A DNA stretch of 64,000 nucleotides. Origin: Gallionella sp. (lineage in GTDB: Bacteria; Pseudomonadota; Gammaproteobacteria; Burkholderiales; Gallionellaceae). Every line of letters starts with the position of its first letter. The first letter of the stretch is position 1. Below are positions 10,401 through 20,273 of the stretch, piece by piece. The stretch spans positions 1-64,000 of the forward strand of contig JAQTTV010000012.1 of assembly GCA_028710565.1 (NCBI GenBank). Reading direction: 5' to 3'. The notes beneath the pieces are model-generated. The model did no database searches and was not told where the DNA came from. It saw only the letters and a program-made list of their open reading frames with translations. The position numbers and the translations under genes are program-made.

Positions 10401-12135
10401 CCAGATTCAAATCAAGATGGCACAAGGTGCGAAACCAGGCGAAGGCGGTCAATTGCCTGGCGGTAAAGTGTCGGAATACATCGCGAAGTTGCGTTTCTCC
10501 GTCCCAGGCGTGGGCTTGATTTCACCGCCGCCGCATCACGATATTTATTCTATCGAAGATTTGGCACAGCTGATTCATGACCTGAAAAATGCCAATCCTT
10601 CCGCGTCTATTTCGGTCAAGTTGGTATCCGAAGTGGGTGTGGGGACGGTGGCAGCAGGTGTGTCCAAAGCGAAAGCCGATCACATTGTGGTATCGGGTTT
10701 TGACGGCGGCACAGGCGCATCGCCCGTCTCCTCGATCAAACATGCAGGGACACCGTGGGAACTCGGTTTGGCAGAAGCACAGCAAACACTGGTATTGAAC
10801 CAATTGCGCGGTCGTATTGCTTTGCAAGTCGATGGTCAATTGAAAACAGGTCGTGACGTGCTGATTGGCGCGTTGTTGGGCGCGGACGAATTCGGTTTCG
10901 CCACGGCACCGTTGGTGGTGGAAGGTTGCGTGATGATGCGTAAATGCCATCTCAATACTTGCCCCGTCGGCGTGGCGACCCAAGACCCTGTGTTGCGTCA
11001 GAAGTTCACTGGTCAACCTGAACACGTCGTCAATTATTTCTTCTTCGTTGCCGAAGAAGTGCGCGAATTGATGGCTGAAATGGGTATCCGTCGCTTTGAA
11101 GACCTGATTGGTCGCAGCGATTTGTTGGGCATGAAACACAGCATCGCGCATTGGAAATCGCAAGGCTTGGATTTCTCTAAAGTTTTCCATCAACCCAATG
11201 TGGCTGCTAGCGTGGCACGTCGCCATGATGGCGCGCAAGATCACGAGTTGGAAAAAGCCTTGGATAACAGCCTGATTGCGCAAGCGCAAACTGCCCTGAA
11301 CGATCAGCGCCACGTGCAAATTGAAAGCAAAATCACTAACGTCAATCGTACCGTCGGCACGATGTTGTCGCACGAAGTAGCGAAGCGTTATGGTCAAGCG
11401 GGTTTGGCTGCGGACACCATCCACGTGAATTTACACGGCACAGCGGGACAAAGTTTCGGCGCGTTCTTGATGAAGGGCGTGTCGTTCAATCTGCGCGGAG
11501 AAGGCAATGATTACGTCGGGAAAGGCTTGTGTGGCGGTCGTATCTCTATCTCGCCTCCCGCGCATTCCAAACTGATCGCACATGACAATATCATCGTGGG
11601 CAATACCGTGTTGTACGGCGCAACCTCAGGTGAGTGTTATTTCAGCGGCGTGGCGGGCGAACGTTTTGCAGTACGCAATTCGGGCGCGATTGCGGTGGTG
11701 GAAGGATTGGGCGATCACGGTTGTGAATACATGACGGGTGGTATGGTCATCGTCTTGGGCAAAACAGGCCGCAACTTTGCGGCGGGTATGTCGGGCGGCG
11801 TGGCTTATGTACTTGATGAAGATGGTCAATTTAAGCAACGTTGCAACTTGGCGATGGTTGCGCTGGAACCCGTGCCAGAAGAGTTGGCGACATTGGATAG
11901 CACGGAAGAGCTTCCAGAGAGCCATGGTCGTGTGCATTTTAATCATCTGAATAAAGCGGATGAGCATGCGTTGCGTGAGCAAATTGAACGCCATGTGCGC
12001 TATACCAATAGTCCACGTGCTCGACAAATTTTGGATAACTGGGCTGCAAGCCTGCCTAAGTTTGTTAAAGTGATGCCTACGGAATATCGTCGTGCCTTGC
12101 AAGAGATGGCCGCGCAACAGAAGGAGTGTGCATAA
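7474..12135 (+). CDS. gltB: Glutamate synthase (NADPH) large subunit
   Basis: A 1553-residue GOGAT alpha subunit, which transfers the amide nitrogen of glutamine to 2-oxoglutarate in ammonia assimilation. The N-terminal class II glutaminase has its nucleophile at Cys22 (ERDACGVGF) if translation starts at the GTG at 7474, which has TGAGGAAC just upstream. An ATG at 7495 would leave fewer residues before the Cys. The central and FMN-binding domains follow, with the 3Fe-4S cluster cysteines in [13 protein letters not shown]. The C-terminal beta-helix domain is glycine-rich ([17 protein letters not shown] and [17 protein letters not shown]). The gltD start codon overlaps the stop by one base, so the two subunits are translationally coupled. 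A terminator-like hairpin precedes the gene. Confidence 0.97.
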   Translation: MSNSSLPMQQGLYDPRQERDACGVGFVAHIKGQKSHSMVSQGLKILENLTHRGAVGADPLAGDGAGILLQVPDAFLRAKCAALGVTLPAAGDYGVGMVFLPRDAAGRAACEQILADKIAAEGQTLLGWRDVPVDSSILGESVKPVEPCVRQVFIGRGANCADANAFERKLFVIRKTAEHAVRGLNGAGKGFYMPSMSARTIVYKGMLLADQVGKFYFDLQDETVISALALVHQRFSTNTFPTWDLAHPFRMIAHNGEINTVRGNVNWMTARHAAMSSDLLGEDLEKLWPLISEGQSDSACFDNALELLVAGGYSLPHAMMLLIPEAWAGNPLMDEERRAFYEYHAALMEPWDGPAAVAFTDGRMIGATLDRNGLRPARYLITDDDMVLMASEMGVLDIPQEKIVTKWRLQPGRMFLIDMEAGRIVDDTELKNQLANAKPYRQWVDQSRYHLSDMAAGAGEVPALNASLLDAQQAFGYSQEDLKFILAPMVNAGEEPTGSMGVDAALPVLSNKNRSFYDYFQQLFAQVTNPPIDPIREEIVMSLTSFIGPKPNLLGINETNPPLRLEVHQPVLSNDDIAKLRDVAALTQGRYRSLVLDMTYPATEGAAGCDVALRALCAAADQAVANGYNVLILSDRAVSAERIAIPALIACSKVHLHLVQEGLRTSTGLVVDTGSAREVHHFALLAGYGAEAVCPWLAYQTIASLKLPANVDVKEAKKRFIKAINKGLMKVMSKMGISTYQSYCGAQIFEAIGLNASFVADCFTGTATQIEGIGLAEVAEETVRTHRNAFGADPVLANALEAGGEYAYRVRGEEHMWTPDSIAKLQNATRTNNFATYKEYAKLINEQSQKLKTLRGLFEIKPAGAAVPLSEVVSAKEIVKRFVTGAMSLGSISTEAHTTLAIAMNRLGGRSNTGEGGEDAARFGVFKGGEMLSDIIGKSRIETDRMMLAGDSLRSSIKQVASGRFGVTAEYLSNADQIQIKMAQGAKPGEGGQLPGGKVSEYIAKLRFSVPGVGLISPPPHHDIYSIEDLAQLIHDLKNANPSASISVKLVSEVGVGTVAAGVSKAKADHIVVSGFDGGTGASPVSSIKHAGTPWELGLAEAQQTLVLNQLRGRIALQVDGQLKTGRDVLIGALLGADEFGFATAPLVVEGCVMMRKCHLNTCPVGVATQDPVLRQKFTGQPEHVVNYFFFVAEEVRELMAEMGIRRFEDLIGRSDLLGMKHSIAHWKSQGLDFSKVFHQPNVAASVARRHDGAQDHELEKALDNSLIAQAQTALNDQRHVQIESKITNVNRTVGTMLSHEVAKRYGQAGLAADTIHVNLHGTAGQSFGAFLMKGVSFNLRGEGNDYVGKGLCGGRISISPPAHSKLIAHDNIIVGNTVLYGATSGECYFSGVAGERFAVRNSGAIAVVEGLGDHGCEYMTGGMVIVLGKTGRNFAAGMSGGVAYVLDEDGQFKQRCNLAMVALEPVPEELATLDSTEELPESHGRVHFNHLNKADEHALREQIERHVRYTNSPRARQILDNWAASLPKFVKVMPTEYRRALQEMAAQQKECA

Positions 12136-13592
12136 TGGGTAAGCCAACAGGATTTATGGAGTTTCAGCGTCTGAGCGAAGACTATTTGCCCGTCGCCGAT
12201 CGCCTGAAAAACTACAAAGAATTCGTGTTGCATTTGACTGATGCAGAAGCGGGTCAGCAAGCAGCGCGTTGTATGGATTGTGGTATCCCGTTCTGTACCT
12301 CAGGTTGCCCGATTAACAACATCATTCCTGATTGGAATGATTTGGTATATCGCGGTAATTGGAAGGAAGCGTTGGATGTGTTGCATTCCACCAATAACTT
12401 CCCTGAATTCACAGGACGTATTTGCCCTGCACCTTGCGAAGCTGCCTGTACCGTGAATTTGAATGGCGATGCGGTGGGTATTAAATCCATCGAACATGCG
12501 ATTATCGACAAGGCTTGGGAAAATGGTTGGGTGGTTCCACAACCCTCTGCGCAAAAGACAGGCAAAAAAGTTGCGGTCGTAGGGTCAGGACCTGCGGGTA
12601 TGGCAGCGGCGCAGCAACTCGCGCGTGCGGGTCACGATGTGACGTTGTTTGAAAAGAATGATCGCGTAGGCGGTTTGTTGCGATATGGCATTCCAGATTT
12701 TAAATTTGAAAAATCCCATATTGACCGCCGTGTGGCGCAAATGGAAGCTGAAGGTGTCACCGTGCGCACGGGTGTGTTCATTGGTCAAGAACACGATGCG
12801 GGTGTGAATAATCTTTCGATGACCACGATTTCTCCTGCTGCCTTGTCAGCAGAATTTGATGCAGTGATTTTGTCAGGCGGTTCTGAAGTGCCGCGTGATT
12901 TAACGATTCCAGGTCGTCAATACACGGGTGTGTATAACGCCATGGCGTTCTTGCCGCAACAAAATCGCGTAAATGCAGGAGATGTATTGCCTGAACAAAT
13001 CAAAGCCACTGGCAAACGCGTGGTGGTGATTGGGGGCGGTGATACGGGTTCGGATTGCGTCGGCACATCTAATCGTCATGGCGCAATTTCGGTGATGCAG
13101 TTGGAAGTGATGCCACGCCCACCCGAAGCAGAGGATAAGTCCTTAGTTTGGCCTAATTGGCCGCTGAAATTGCGCACCTCCAGTTCGCACGATGAAGGTT
13201 GTGAGCGTGATTGGTCTGTGGCGACGAAAGAATTTGTCGGTAATGCGGCAGGTCAAGTGACCGCACTGCGTTGTGTGCGTTTGGATTGGAGTAGCGGCAA
13301 ACCTGTGGAAATCACGGGTAGCGAATTTGAGTTGCAAGCGGATTTGGTATTTTTAGCGATGGGCTTTGTCCATCCAGGTGCCAATATGCTGGCTGCATTT
13401 GGGGTGGAAAAAGACGGTCGTGGCAATGTGGCCGCCAATACCGAGAACTACCGCACCAGTGTAGATAAGGTTTTTGCCGCTGGCGATATGCGTCGTGGGC
13501 AATCATTGGTCGTTTGGGCAATTCGAGAAGGTCGCCAATGTGCGCGTGCAGTGGATGAATTCTTGATGGGTTCGTCGGTGTTGCCTCGATAG
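12135..13592 (+). CDS. gltD: Glutamate synthase (NADPH) small subunit
   Basis: A 485-residue FAD/NADPH oxidoreductase that feeds electrons to GltB. The N-terminal part holds the two 4Fe-4S cysteine clusters ([14 protein letters not shown] and [10 protein letters not shown]). A first dinucleotide fold ([15 protein letters not shown]) binds FAD and a second ([15 protein letters not shown]) binds NADPH. The C-terminus has the FAD-closing motif [17 protein letters not shown]. The ATG at 12135 shares its A with the gltB TAA stop and is served by an AAGGAG inside the end of gltB. Length and motifs are normal for the family. Confidence 0.97.
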   Translation: MGKPTGFMEFQRLSEDYLPVADRLKNYKEFVLHLTDAEAGQQAARCMDCGIPFCTSGCPINNIIPDWNDLVYRGNWKEALDVLHSTNNFPEFTGRICPAPCEAACTVNLNGDAVGIKSIEHAIIDKAWENGWVVPQPSAQKTGKKVAVVGSGPAGMAAAQQLARAGHDVTLFEKNDRVGGLLRYGIPDFKFEKSHIDRRVAQMEAEGVTVRTGVFIGQEHDAGVNNLSMTTISPAALSAEFDAVILSGGSEVPRDLTIPGRQYTGVYNAMAFLPQQNRVNAGDVLPEQIKATGKRVVVIGGGDTGSDCVGTSNRHGAISVMQLEVMPRPPEAEDKSLVWPNWPLKLRTSSSHDEGCERDWSVATKEFVGNAAGQVTALRCVRLDWSSGKPVEITGSEFELQADLVFLAMGFVHPGANMLAAFGVEKDGRGNVAANTENYRTSVDKVFAAGDMRRGQSLVVWAIREGRQCARAVDEFLMGSSVLPR

Positions 13593-13691
13593 GACACCTT
13601 TCCCCTGTTATGGGGAGGGGATTGTGCAGTGAGTTGCTGCCTGCGAATGACAGAATTGTCTTTGCAAGATTAAAATAATTAGGGAAATACC

Positions 13692-14756
13692 ATGAACTTC
13701 AACTTAAAAAATGACACTTTTCTGCGCGCGCTGCTGCGTCAGCCTACGGAATACACGCCGCTGTGGATGATGCGTCAAGCAGGGCGTTATTTGCCAGAAT
13801 ATCGTGAAACGCGCCGCCAAGCAGGTAGTTTTTTGGGATTGTGTAAAAACCCAGATTATGCGACAGAAGTGACATTGCAACCGTTGGCACGCTTTCCTTT
13901 AGATGCGGCGATTTTGTTTTCGGATATTCTGACCGTGCCTGATGCGATGGGCTTGGGGCTGTATTTCTCCGAAGGTGAAGGTCCTAAATTCAAACGTCCT
14001 TTGCGGGATGAAGCCGCTATCTTGGCATTGCGTCCAGCAGACATAGACAAAGATTTGCGTTATGTGACGGATGCGGTCTCACAAATCCGTGGCGCATTGA
14101 ATGGCAGCGTGCCTTTGATTGGTTTTTCTGGCAGCCCCTTTACCTTGTCTTGCTACATGGTTGAAGGCGGTGGCAGCGATGATTATGCCAAGGTAAAAAC
14201 CTTGATGTACAACGAACCCAAGCTAATGCATCACATTTTGGAAGTGACCACGCAGTCCGTGATTGCTTACTTGAATGCACAAATTGAAGCGGGTGCACAA
14301 GCGGTGATGATTTTCGACTCATGGGGCGGCGTGTTGTCCCATGCGGCTTTCCACGAATTCTCTTTGGCCTATACCCAACGCATCGTCGATGGTCTGATTA
14401 AAGTGAAAGACGGCGTGTGTATTCCTTCCATCGTCTTTACTAAAGGTGGTGGTTTGTGGATCGAAAGTATCGCGAACACAGGTTGTGACGCGGTGGGCTT
14501 GGACTGGTCGATGGATATCGGTGTGGCGCGCCAAAAAGTGGGCGATAAAGTGGCTTTGCAAGGCAATATCGACCCTGCCGTGTTGTTTGCTTCCCCTGAT
14601 GCGATTTACCGTGAGGTTGAACGTGTATTAAGCAGTTTTGGTTTCGGTAGCGGTCACGTCTTTAACTTAGGTCATGGTATTTCGCAACATACTAATCCTG
14701 AGCATGCGGCGGCTTTGGTGGCGGCAGTCCATGAGTTAAGTCGCAAATATCACTAA
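13692..14756 (+). CDS. hemE: Uroporphyrinogen decarboxylase
   Basis: A 354-residue enzyme that decarboxylates the four acetate side chains of uroporphyrinogen III to give coproporphyrinogen III in haem synthesis. The substrate-binding signature [17 protein letters not shown] lies near residue 22. The second family signature, [17 protein letters not shown], is also intact, as is the C-terminal FNLGHGI motif. It begins at an ATG with AGGGAAA upstream, 99 bases after gltD. The gap contains a small C/G-rich palindrome. It may be transcribed from its own promoter, or with the cytochrome gene that follows 66 bases later. Confidence 0.97.
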   Translation: MNFNLKNDTFLRALLRQPTEYTPLWMMRQAGRYLPEYRETRRQAGSFLGLCKNPDYATEVTLQPLARFPLDAAILFSDILTVPDAMGLGLYFSEGEGPKFKRPLRDEAAILALRPADIDKDLRYVTDAVSQIRGALNGSVPLIGFSGSPFTLSCYMVEGGGSDDYAKVKTLMYNEPKLMHHILEVTTQSVIAYLNAQIEAGAQAVMIFDSWGGVLSHAAFHEFSLAYTQRIVDGLIKVKDGVCIPSIVFTKGGGLWIESIANTGCDAVGLDWSMDIGVARQKVGDKVALQGNIDPAVLFASPDAIYREVERVLSSFGFGSGHVFNLGHGISQHTNPEHAAALVAAVHELSRKYH

Positions 14757-14822
14757 CAATATGATGTTCAGATACGCAAGTATTAGTAGGTATTTGCCAA
14801 CGCGCTAAGGGATGTTTGCATC

Positions 14823-15596
14823 GTGAGTAAACCTTGGGAAAAATTCTGCAAACCGAAGACGGGTTACATAATGCCCGTCGCTGGGGGCGTTTTACTCTTT
14901 TGTGTGATCGGTGCATATTTGTATTTAAGTTCCGTAAAAGAAGAGCAGGTGGCTCAATATGAGGGCAAAATTCAAACGCTGGGTTTGAATGAAATTCTAG
15001 CGGATCATGAATTGGTTGAGTACGCCAAACGATCAAGTCGGAAGTTATTTATGGTTCATTGTGCAGGTTGTCATGGTGATAATGGTAATGGAGATAAGAC
15101 TGCAGATGGTTTGTTTGCGCCAGTGCTGAGTGATCGAGATTGGCTCTTTGAAGGGAAAATTGAAACGATACATGATGCAATATCCGAAGGATTGCAAGGT
15201 AACATGCCCGCATACCGAAAAAAACTTTCAGTACAACAAATCACGAGCGTGGCAAAATATGTCCAAGCTCTGAGTGAAGGTCAGCCTGAGCGAGAAATTG
15301 AGGGTAAAGCTATTTTTTTCAGTAAAGGTTGTGCACCATGTCATGGTGAAAGTGGTAAAGGAATACCTCAAATTGGCGGAGCGAATTTGGCGGATAACAT
15401 CTGGCGTTTCGATGGGACGTTGGAAGGTATAAAGAGGACGATCACTTACGGAATTAACTCTGGTGAACAGCATGATCGAATCTCTGTCATGCCAAAATTT
15501 AAAGATAGTGGTAAACTGACAAGCAGCGAAATTAAAAAACTAGCCATCTACGCTCAATCACTTAGTGTTGAAGATCAATCTAATTCGCAAAAATGA
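14823..15596 (+). CDS. CcoP-like dihaem cytochrome c, membrane anchored
   Basis: A 257-residue protein read from a GTG at 14823. One N-terminal transmembrane segment (about 17-36) would anchor it in the inner membrane with the rest in the periplasm. There are two c-type haem sites, CAGCH at 80-84 and CAPCH at 170-174, each with a downstream Met as likely axial ligand (GNMPAY near 128, SVMPKF near 223). The stretch NLADNIWRFDGT resembles the second haem domain of CcoP/FixP, subunit III of cbb3 oxidase. No other cbb3 subunit is adjacent, although a ccoG end lies at the far right of the window. It could be an additional oxidase subunit or a separate electron carrier. Confidence 0.8.
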   Translation: MSKPWEKFCKPKTGYIMPVAGGVLLFCVIGAYLYLSSVKEEQVAQYEGKIQTLGLNEILADHELVEYAKRSSRKLFMVHCAGCHGDNGNGDKTADGLFAPVLSDRDWLFEGKIETIHDAISEGLQGNMPAYRKKLSVQQITSVAKYVQALSEGQPEREIEGKAIFFSKGCAPCHGESGKGIPQIGGANLADNIWRFDGTLEGIKRTITYGINSGEQHDRISVMPKFKDSGKLTSSEIKKLAIYAQSLSVEDQSNSQK

Positions 15597-15662
15597 CTAA
15601 CACGAGCCGTTATTGTTCAGCTCGCCTTCTTACCTTCCTGCCACTTTTTCTTCCCACAAACG

Positions 15663-15698
15663 AATGTCAGACACGACCAATAGGTCGTGTCTGACATT
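15663..15698. repeat. Perfect 16-bp palindrome between convergent genes
   Basis: AATGTCAGACACGACC at 15663-15678 and its exact reverse complement at 15683-15698 are separated by the loop AATA. The hairpin lies between the cytochrome gene (plus strand) and a minus-strand gene that ends at 15717, so it could stop transcription from both sides. Neither arm is followed by a clear T-tract, so it may instead be a REP/MITE-type element. Confidence 0.65.
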
Positions 15699-15716
15699 AT
15701 GTATGATGATGCGTGA

Positions 15717-16307
15717 TTATTTGGGGTAAACGCAACGTGCAATGGCCTCATTCGTTTTCAAACTCAAGCAGTGGCGGATATCACGGTTGTGAGGACGAAA
15801 TGCAGTGTTTTTGTGTGTTGGGGGAGGGACACTCGATTCTGTATTTATCACCGTTGTATTGGGTGTCTCAGTGTCAAATGTTGGGTCGATTTGGACGACA
15901 GAGGATTGTGCATTAGGGACAGATGGGATCGCACTGACCGCAGCCACATCACTGGTTGTTATAATTGCGCTAGCCGATGAAATTGACATCACTGTACTCG
16001 TTGCTGCGACAGCACTACTGGGTAAAGTTGCACTGTTAGGAGCTTTGACGGGGAGACGTGGTGGTGCGGCATGCGTAGCTTGAACAGGAGGAGCTTCATC
16101 ACCGAAGTACTGCATGACGCTACTGTAAGTCGCGGTGATTTCAGTTTCAAACAGAAAATAAGCAGCTGCGATGAGCATAACTAACACAGCAATAACAGCG
16201 AGCATTATTTGCTTTAACTTGTTTGCAGGTTTTCCAATTTTTTTACTGGGTGCTGGTTTTTTGGCTTGGTTAATTTTTGCCATCAAACGGTTGAACAAAT
16301 CTTTCAT
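15717..16307 (-). CDS. Hypothetical membrane-anchored protein with Ser/Ala/Pro-rich linker
   Basis: The 196-residue protein starts at an ATG with AGGAG upstream. It has a basic N-terminus (1-33, many Lys), one transmembrane helix at about 34-53, then a low-complexity Ser/Ala/Thr/Pro/Val-rich stretch (about 70-165). It ends in a short conserved-looking segment with two cysteines (DIRHCLSLKTNEAIARC). That end resembles a C-terminal motif seen in small uncharacterised proteobacterial proteins. Topology would place the linker and the Cys-containing tail in the periplasm. No function can be assigned. It is convergent with the cytochrome gene. Confidence 0.7.
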   Translation of the reverse strand: MKDLFNRLMAKINQAKKPAPSKKIGKPANKLKQIMLAVIAVLVMLIAAAYFLFETEITATYSSVMQYFGDEAPPVQATHAAPPRLPVKAPNSATLPSSAVAATSTVMSISSASAIITTSDVAAVSAIPSVPNAQSSVVQIDPTFDTETPNTTVINTESSVPPPTHKNTAFRPHNRDIRHCLSLKTNEAIARCVYPK

Positions 16308-16423
16308 TTTGAACTCCTGATGCGTGTCATCTAAACGGTGCGAAGGATAGCATTAGTTGGCGTTGCATGGCGGACTTTGGTGAATTTGTCATCGTGGAAT
16401 TGACGAGGTTTCTGCGGAGAAGA

Positions 16424-16443
16424 AGGGTGGCGAAGGCCACCCT
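16424..16443. terminator. Stem-loop after the five-gene minus-strand operon
   Basis: AGGGTGGC (16424-16431) and GCCACCCT (16436-16443) form a perfect 8-bp stem with a four-base loop. It lies about 115 bases beyond the stop of the TPR gene, the last gene of the minus-strand operon. On the minus strand it is followed by TCTTCT, a weak U-rich tract, and a T-run precedes it. A terminator role is likely but not proven. Confidence 0.5.
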
Positions 16444-16557
16444 AGCTAAAAAACATGGATTTGGTGGTCATTTCTACGAAAAGACCATCCTACGCATGGG
16501 ATTGATGTATCTATTCGTTCGCATACATGATGAAACCGAGTCGCTTCTTCCAAAATC

Positions 16558-17199
16558 TTACAGGTGTTGCTTGGTTTTTTCGATACCTTCTTGAATATCT
16601 TTTCTGCGTCCCGCATCGGCATCTTCTCGACCTGGACGAGCAGGTGCGGCAAGGGCTTTCTGGAAATACTCTAAGGCTTTTTTGTACTCATTACGGCTCA
16701 GCAAGAAGTCCGCGTAGAAATAGTTGGGATCTATCCCAGTGGGGTTCATTTGTAAGGATTTTTCTAGATACGCGCGAGCTTTCTTCTGGTCACCAAAGCC
16801 GATGGGCCAGCCAGGGACTTTATAATGTAAAGAGCCTAGCGTGGTGTAGATGGAGCCGTGCAATGCTTGTGGATTGATCGCTTCTGCCGCCAATAATAAG
16901 TCGCGAGAGGTTTTTGCCAGTCCTAATGCGCCGATGCCGCCTTTGGCTTTCGCATAGCCACTGACAATAATAGCTTCCCAAACCATCAGCTCGGCATGAC
17001 CTGGGTTGTTCGCGGACATTTGGTGCGCCAGTTCGGATAATGCTTTAAATGAGGCTTCTTGTTTATCTTCAGGCGTGTGGTAATTGGCGATTGCCCATTC
17101 ATGTTGAAGTTTTTCAACGGCGGTATCAACCGCGTTCGGTTCAGCAAATGCAACATTCATACTGAATATCAGCCCTGCCAGCCAAGCAAATTTTTTCAT
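16558..17199 (-). CDS. Exported TPR-containing protein
   Basis: A 213-residue protein starting at an ATG at 17199, where a clear signal peptide begins (MKKFAWLAGLIFS...AFA, cleavage near residue 20). The mature part is helical. It contains at least one good tetratricopeptide pair near the C-terminus (FYADFLLSRNEYKKALEYFQKAL) and an earlier GYAKAKGGIGALGLAK segment. Proteins of this shape act as periplasmic scaffolds, but no specific role is known. It follows the short-chain dehydrogenase by 13 bases, so it belongs to the same transcript as the ligase/diiron-protein genes and may handle their product or act at the envelope. Confidence 0.8.
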   Translation of the reverse strand: MKKFAWLAGLIFSMNVAFAEPNAVDTAVEKLQHEWAIANYHTPEDKQEASFKALSELAHQMSANNPGHAELMVWEAIIVSGYAKAKGGIGALGLAKTSRDLLLAAEAINPQALHGSIYTTLGSLHYKVPGWPIGFGDQKKARAYLEKSLQMNPTGIDPNYFYADFLLSRNEYKKALEYFQKALAAPARPGREDADAGRRKDIQEGIEKTKQHL

Positions 17200-17212
17200 T
17201 ATTTCTATTCCT

Positions 17213-18019
17213 TTAAAAAGAGGGGTTTTTAGCATATTTACGTGCAATACGGGTATTTTTCAATAGTCCGTTATCGACCAATCTGGGGAAAATACCATTC
17301 AGCCTCGCGAAAAAAGATTCGGGTTGACCAATAAAGTATTCCTTGCGGTCTTCTTCAATAGCTAACACGATCTGTTCCGCGACGTATTCTGGCTCATCCA
17401 TATTGGTCTTTGTTTCAATCAACATCTGGGTGGTGCGTGCATTGTTGAGTGATGTTTTGGTGGCGCGCGGCGAAATGTACGTGACCCCTACGTGGGTGTC
17501 CACCAACTCCCGACGTAAGGCTTCAGAAAATCCACGAATGGCAAATTTACTGGCGCAATATGGGGCGAAGTGGGCAAATCCAATCGAGCCAAAGGTTGAG
17601 CCTATGTTGACTATCCGCCCGCTGTTTTGTGTCAGCAAGTGGGGCAGCACTGCGTGGGTCAGCAACATAGGCGCGGTGACGTTGACTTGTATGGTTTGTG
17701 CGATGCGTAGCGCATCCAGTTGGTCAAATAGGGCGAAATCCATGATGCCCGCGTTGTTGATGACCATGTCGATGCCGCCCATTTCTTGTATCGCCATCTC
17801 AACGACTTGTTGTGGCGCACCTTCGGCAGATAAGTCCACGACCATCGCTAACGCAATATCGTCTAGCTGATTGATTTCAGCACAAATTTCAGTAATACGC
17901 GCTTCGTTGCGCTCGACGAGGAGTAAGCGAGCTCCTTTTTCGGCTAAACGCTTTGCCACCAGATAGCCTATACCACCTGCGGCACCCGTCAAGATGATGC
18001 GTTTGTCGGTTAAGTTCAT
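17213..18019 (-). CDS. Short-chain dehydrogenase/reductase (SDR)
   Basis: A 268-residue NAD(P)-dependent oxidoreductase. The cofactor loop TGAAGGIG is at 11-18, followed by the structural NNAG. The catalytic triad is in place: Ser of NIGSTFGS, then YCASK. The C-terminal extension (IEEDRKEYFIG through RLNGIFPRLVD) resembles SDRs acting on acyl or lipid-like substrates. The ATG at 18019 overlaps the end of the diiron-protein gene by four bases (ATGA); a longer frame from 18109 would read back into that gene and is rejected. Coupled translation ties it to the pathway encoded by the operon. Substrate is unknown. Confidence 0.9.
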   Translation of the reverse strand: MNLTDKRIILTGAAGGIGYLVAKRLAEKGARLLLVERNEARITEICAEINQLDDIALAMVVDLSAEGAPQQVVEMAIQEMGGIDMVINNAGIMDFALFDQLDALRIAQTIQVNVTAPMLLTHAVLPHLLTQNSGRIVNIGSTFGSIGFAHFAPYCASKFAIRGFSEALRRELVDTHVGVTYISPRATKTSLNNARTTQMLIETKTNMDEPEYVAEQIVLAIEEDRKEYFIGQPESFFARLNGIFPRLVDNGLLKNTRIARKYAKNPSF

Positions 18020-18687
18020 GATATTTCTTTCGTTAAAAAGCGGTTGCCCAAATCGCGGAATAGGTTGCCATAGAGCAGATAAAACATCTTGGCGTGGTGA
18101 ATGACGCAAGTTAGGTCATCAGGGTTGTCAATACGGTTAATCAGCGATTGGTAAAAGTCCACATGCTCGACATCCAATGAGCCATGCGAGCCGAGATATG
18201 AGAAAGCATCGCTACCCAAATTCAGGCTCTTTTGTAAGGTTTGTCCAACATAGGTGGCGAGTGCGACGCTCGTGCCTTCCAATACCAGCACCATGCCGAA
18301 GAAGCCAACAGGATTGACACGGGCGATGGTGTCATATGCGTAGGCGACCATGAGTTCAGTGGCTACGCGGGGTTGACCATGGCGCACCGCATCTGCGTCG
18401 CCTCCGCAGGCTTTGATGTCATTCAGTATCCATTCCTGATGCCCCACTTCTTCTTCGATATATTCTGCCACGGCGGTGCGTAGCCATTCATATTGCCCCG
18501 ATAATCTGCCACCACAGGACATCAACAGCGGCGTGGTGTGTTTGACGTGGTGGTAGGCTTCGGTCAAAAACGCGATATAAGCGTCGAGGCTGACTTGACC
18601 TGCCGCACCTGCGCGAATAATGGGTAAGCTTTGCAGCTCATTGCGCTCGGCTTCGGTGGCGGCCAGCAGCTGTTCATAATTTGTCAT
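18016..18687 (-). CDS. Haem-oxygenase-like diiron protein (TenA/PqqC/UndA-like fold)
   Basis: A 223-residue, mostly helical protein of the iron-containing redox enzyme group with a haem-oxygenase-like fold. Candidate metal ligands are spaced as in this group: TEAYHHVKH (43-50), EEEVGHQEW (78-86), LEGTS with Glu137, and DVEHVDFY (172-179). Characterised relatives use a diiron centre to oxidise fatty acids or amino-acid-derived substrates (for example UndA and CADD), so an oxidase or decarboxylase role is plausible. The ATG at 18687 has AAGGAG upstream. It sits between an acyl/aryl-AMP ligase and an SDR, which suggests the substrate is activated before or after oxidation. Confidence 0.82.
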   Translation of the reverse strand: MTNYEQLLAATEAERNELQSLPIIRAGAAGQVSLDAYIAFLTEAYHHVKHTTPLLMSCGGRLSGQYEWLRTAVAEYIEEEVGHQEWILNDIKACGGDADAVRHGQPRVATELMVAYAYDTIARVNPVGFFGMVLVLEGTSVALATYVGQTLQKSLNLGSDAFSYLGSHGSLDVEHVDFYQSLINRIDNPDDLTCVIHHAKMFYLLYGNLFRDLGNRFLTKEIS

Positions 18688-18732
18688 CAATGCTCCTTGT
18701 GGCTAAACGATGCGGGTTATTTGAACTTAAAT

Positions 18733-20232
18733 TCAGGGGGCATAAAGTGCGTCAATTGCCGCTTGGTATTGCGTCAAAATGACATCGCGTTTTAATCGAC
18801 CATTGGGGGTCATTTGTCCATTTTGGGGTAAAAAGGGCACTTGAGCGATAATCCATTTTTTGATTTGAGCGTAATCGGGTAACACGCGATTTGTTTCTGC
18901 AATTGCATTTTCGATGGCGGGTAAGGCCTCCGCACTGCGCGGCACAATCACGGCGACATTCCACGGGCGAGCCTCACCGAATACCGCTGCTTGGGCAATG
19001 GCAGGGTGAAGGGTTAATTCGCGTTCCACCCATTCGGGCGACACATTACGCCCAAATGAGGTAATGAATATGTTTTTCTTGCGCCCTGTCAGGTGTAAAT
19101 AGCCTTGTTGATCTAAATATCCGATGTCACCTGTCGGCCAGAAAGGACGGGTTCGGTCAGATTCGTCGTGGGTATAGCCTAAAAAAGTCGCCCCTGAAAC
19201 CAGCACTTCGCCATCTTCAGCGAATTTAAGCTGAACGTGCGGCAGCGGTTTGCCGACACTGCCTAGGCAAGCCTCTGTTTCACTGTTCAACGCCACCACA
19301 GATGCGCATTCGGACAATCCATAGCCTTCAAAAACAGGTAATCCCAGTGCATGCGCGCGTTGCAGCAAGCGAGCTGAGACAGGCGCCCCCCCTATGGCGA
19401 TAAAGCGTAATGCAGCGGGGGCGGGATGTCCCATTTCTATGGCAACCACCAGTGCGTGTAAGAGTTGTGGGGTGAGTATGGTGGTACTCGCAGCGGTATT
19501 GAGTAGTGTGCCTAGCATTTTTTGCACATTGAGGGTACTCGAACCACTGAGTCCGACTTCGGCTAAGGGGACTAAATGACAGGTCGCACCTGCCAATAAC
19601 GGGACATAGATGCCCGCCAGATTTTCCAGCAAGGTCGCAAGGGGCAGGATACTTAGATGTTGATCTTGCGGTATGCCATGGGTGACAGCAAGCAACGAGG
19701 AGGCAACTTGATAAAGCGTGTCCGCACTCAAACATACGCCCTTGGGATGCCCCGTGGTGCCTGATGTGTAAGTTACTTTAATCGTACCCGTGGGTAGTAT
19801 CCGCGCTTCTACATTGCTCAGGCGAATTTCGGTAAAGGACTGGCCGCCCACTTGGTGAGTGAGAATTTCGCCGATTTCAAGGTTGGCTGCACGCAGTAAT
19901 TGGGTATATAACTCGGCTTGGTCGGTCCAGATGCAAGTGATGCCTGCATCACGAATGCTATGCGCAACCTGTTCGGCTGAAAAGAAAAAGGGGATTGGGA
20001 TCAATGTTTTGTGGCTGTTCCACGCTGCTAAATCCAGCACCGCCCATAAAGGGGAATTATCGAGTGCCAGTCCGATGACCTGTGCGGGGTGACTCGTGAG
20101 TGATGTGCTGAACTGGTCTATGGATGCGATAAGCTCTTGATACGTTAAAGTGGAAGATATTCCGACACAAGCCAGTGCATCAGGTTGCTTTTGGGCCAAC
20201 AGGCGTAATGACGCGATGAGAGAGAGATTCAA
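18733..20232 (-). CDS. AMP-dependent acyl/aryl synthetase (ANL superfamily)
   Basis: A 499-residue adenylate-forming ligase, somewhat shorter than typical acyl-CoA ligases. The phosphate loop TYTSGTTGHPKG is intact, as are the GYGLSE motif, the hinge region (TGDIGYLDQQGYLHLTGRKKN) and the C-terminal catalytic Lys in TPNGRLKRD. Such enzymes activate a carboxylate as acyl-AMP and then transfer it to CoA or a carrier. The start is a TTG at 20232 with an AAAGG site just upstream; no ATG fits. It is the second gene of a five-gene minus-strand unit, 41 bases after the thermostable-hemolysin gene and 45 bases before the diiron-protein gene. No carrier-protein gene is present nearby. Confidence 0.9.
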   Translation of the reverse strand: MNLSLIASLRLLAQKQPDALACVGISSTLTYQELIASIDQFSTSLTSHPAQVIGLALDNSPLWAVLDLAAWNSHKTLIPIPFFFSAEQVAHSIRDAGITCIWTDQAELYTQLLRAANLEIGEILTHQVGGQSFTEIRLSNVEARILPTGTIKVTYTSGTTGHPKGVCLSADTLYQVASSLLAVTHGIPQDQHLSILPLATLLENLAGIYVPLLAGATCHLVPLAEVGLSGSSTLNVQKMLGTLLNTAASTTILTPQLLHALVVAIEMGHPAPAALRFIAIGGAPVSARLLQRAHALGLPVFEGYGLSECASVVALNSETEACLGSVGKPLPHVQLKFAEDGEVLVSGATFLGYTHDESDRTRPFWPTGDIGYLDQQGYLHLTGRKKNIFITSFGRNVSPEWVERELTLHPAIAQAAVFGEARPWNVAVIVPRSAEALPAIENAIAETNRVLPDYAQIKKWIIAQVPFLPQNGQMTPNGRLKRDVILTQYQAAIDALYAP

Positions 20233-20273
20233 AATTTACCTTTGTAAGTAAGGGGTGAAAGCGGCCATTGGGA

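Noticed and set aside
9187-11424. Long minus-strand frames (9187-10020 and 10522-11424) opposite gltB
   Set aside because: They are mirror frames of gltB codons, rich in His/Arg/Gln, without family features or ribosome sites.
16367-16594. Small plus-strand frame of 75 codons
   Set aside because: It covers the terminator-like hairpin and the end of the TPR gene and has no recognisable features.
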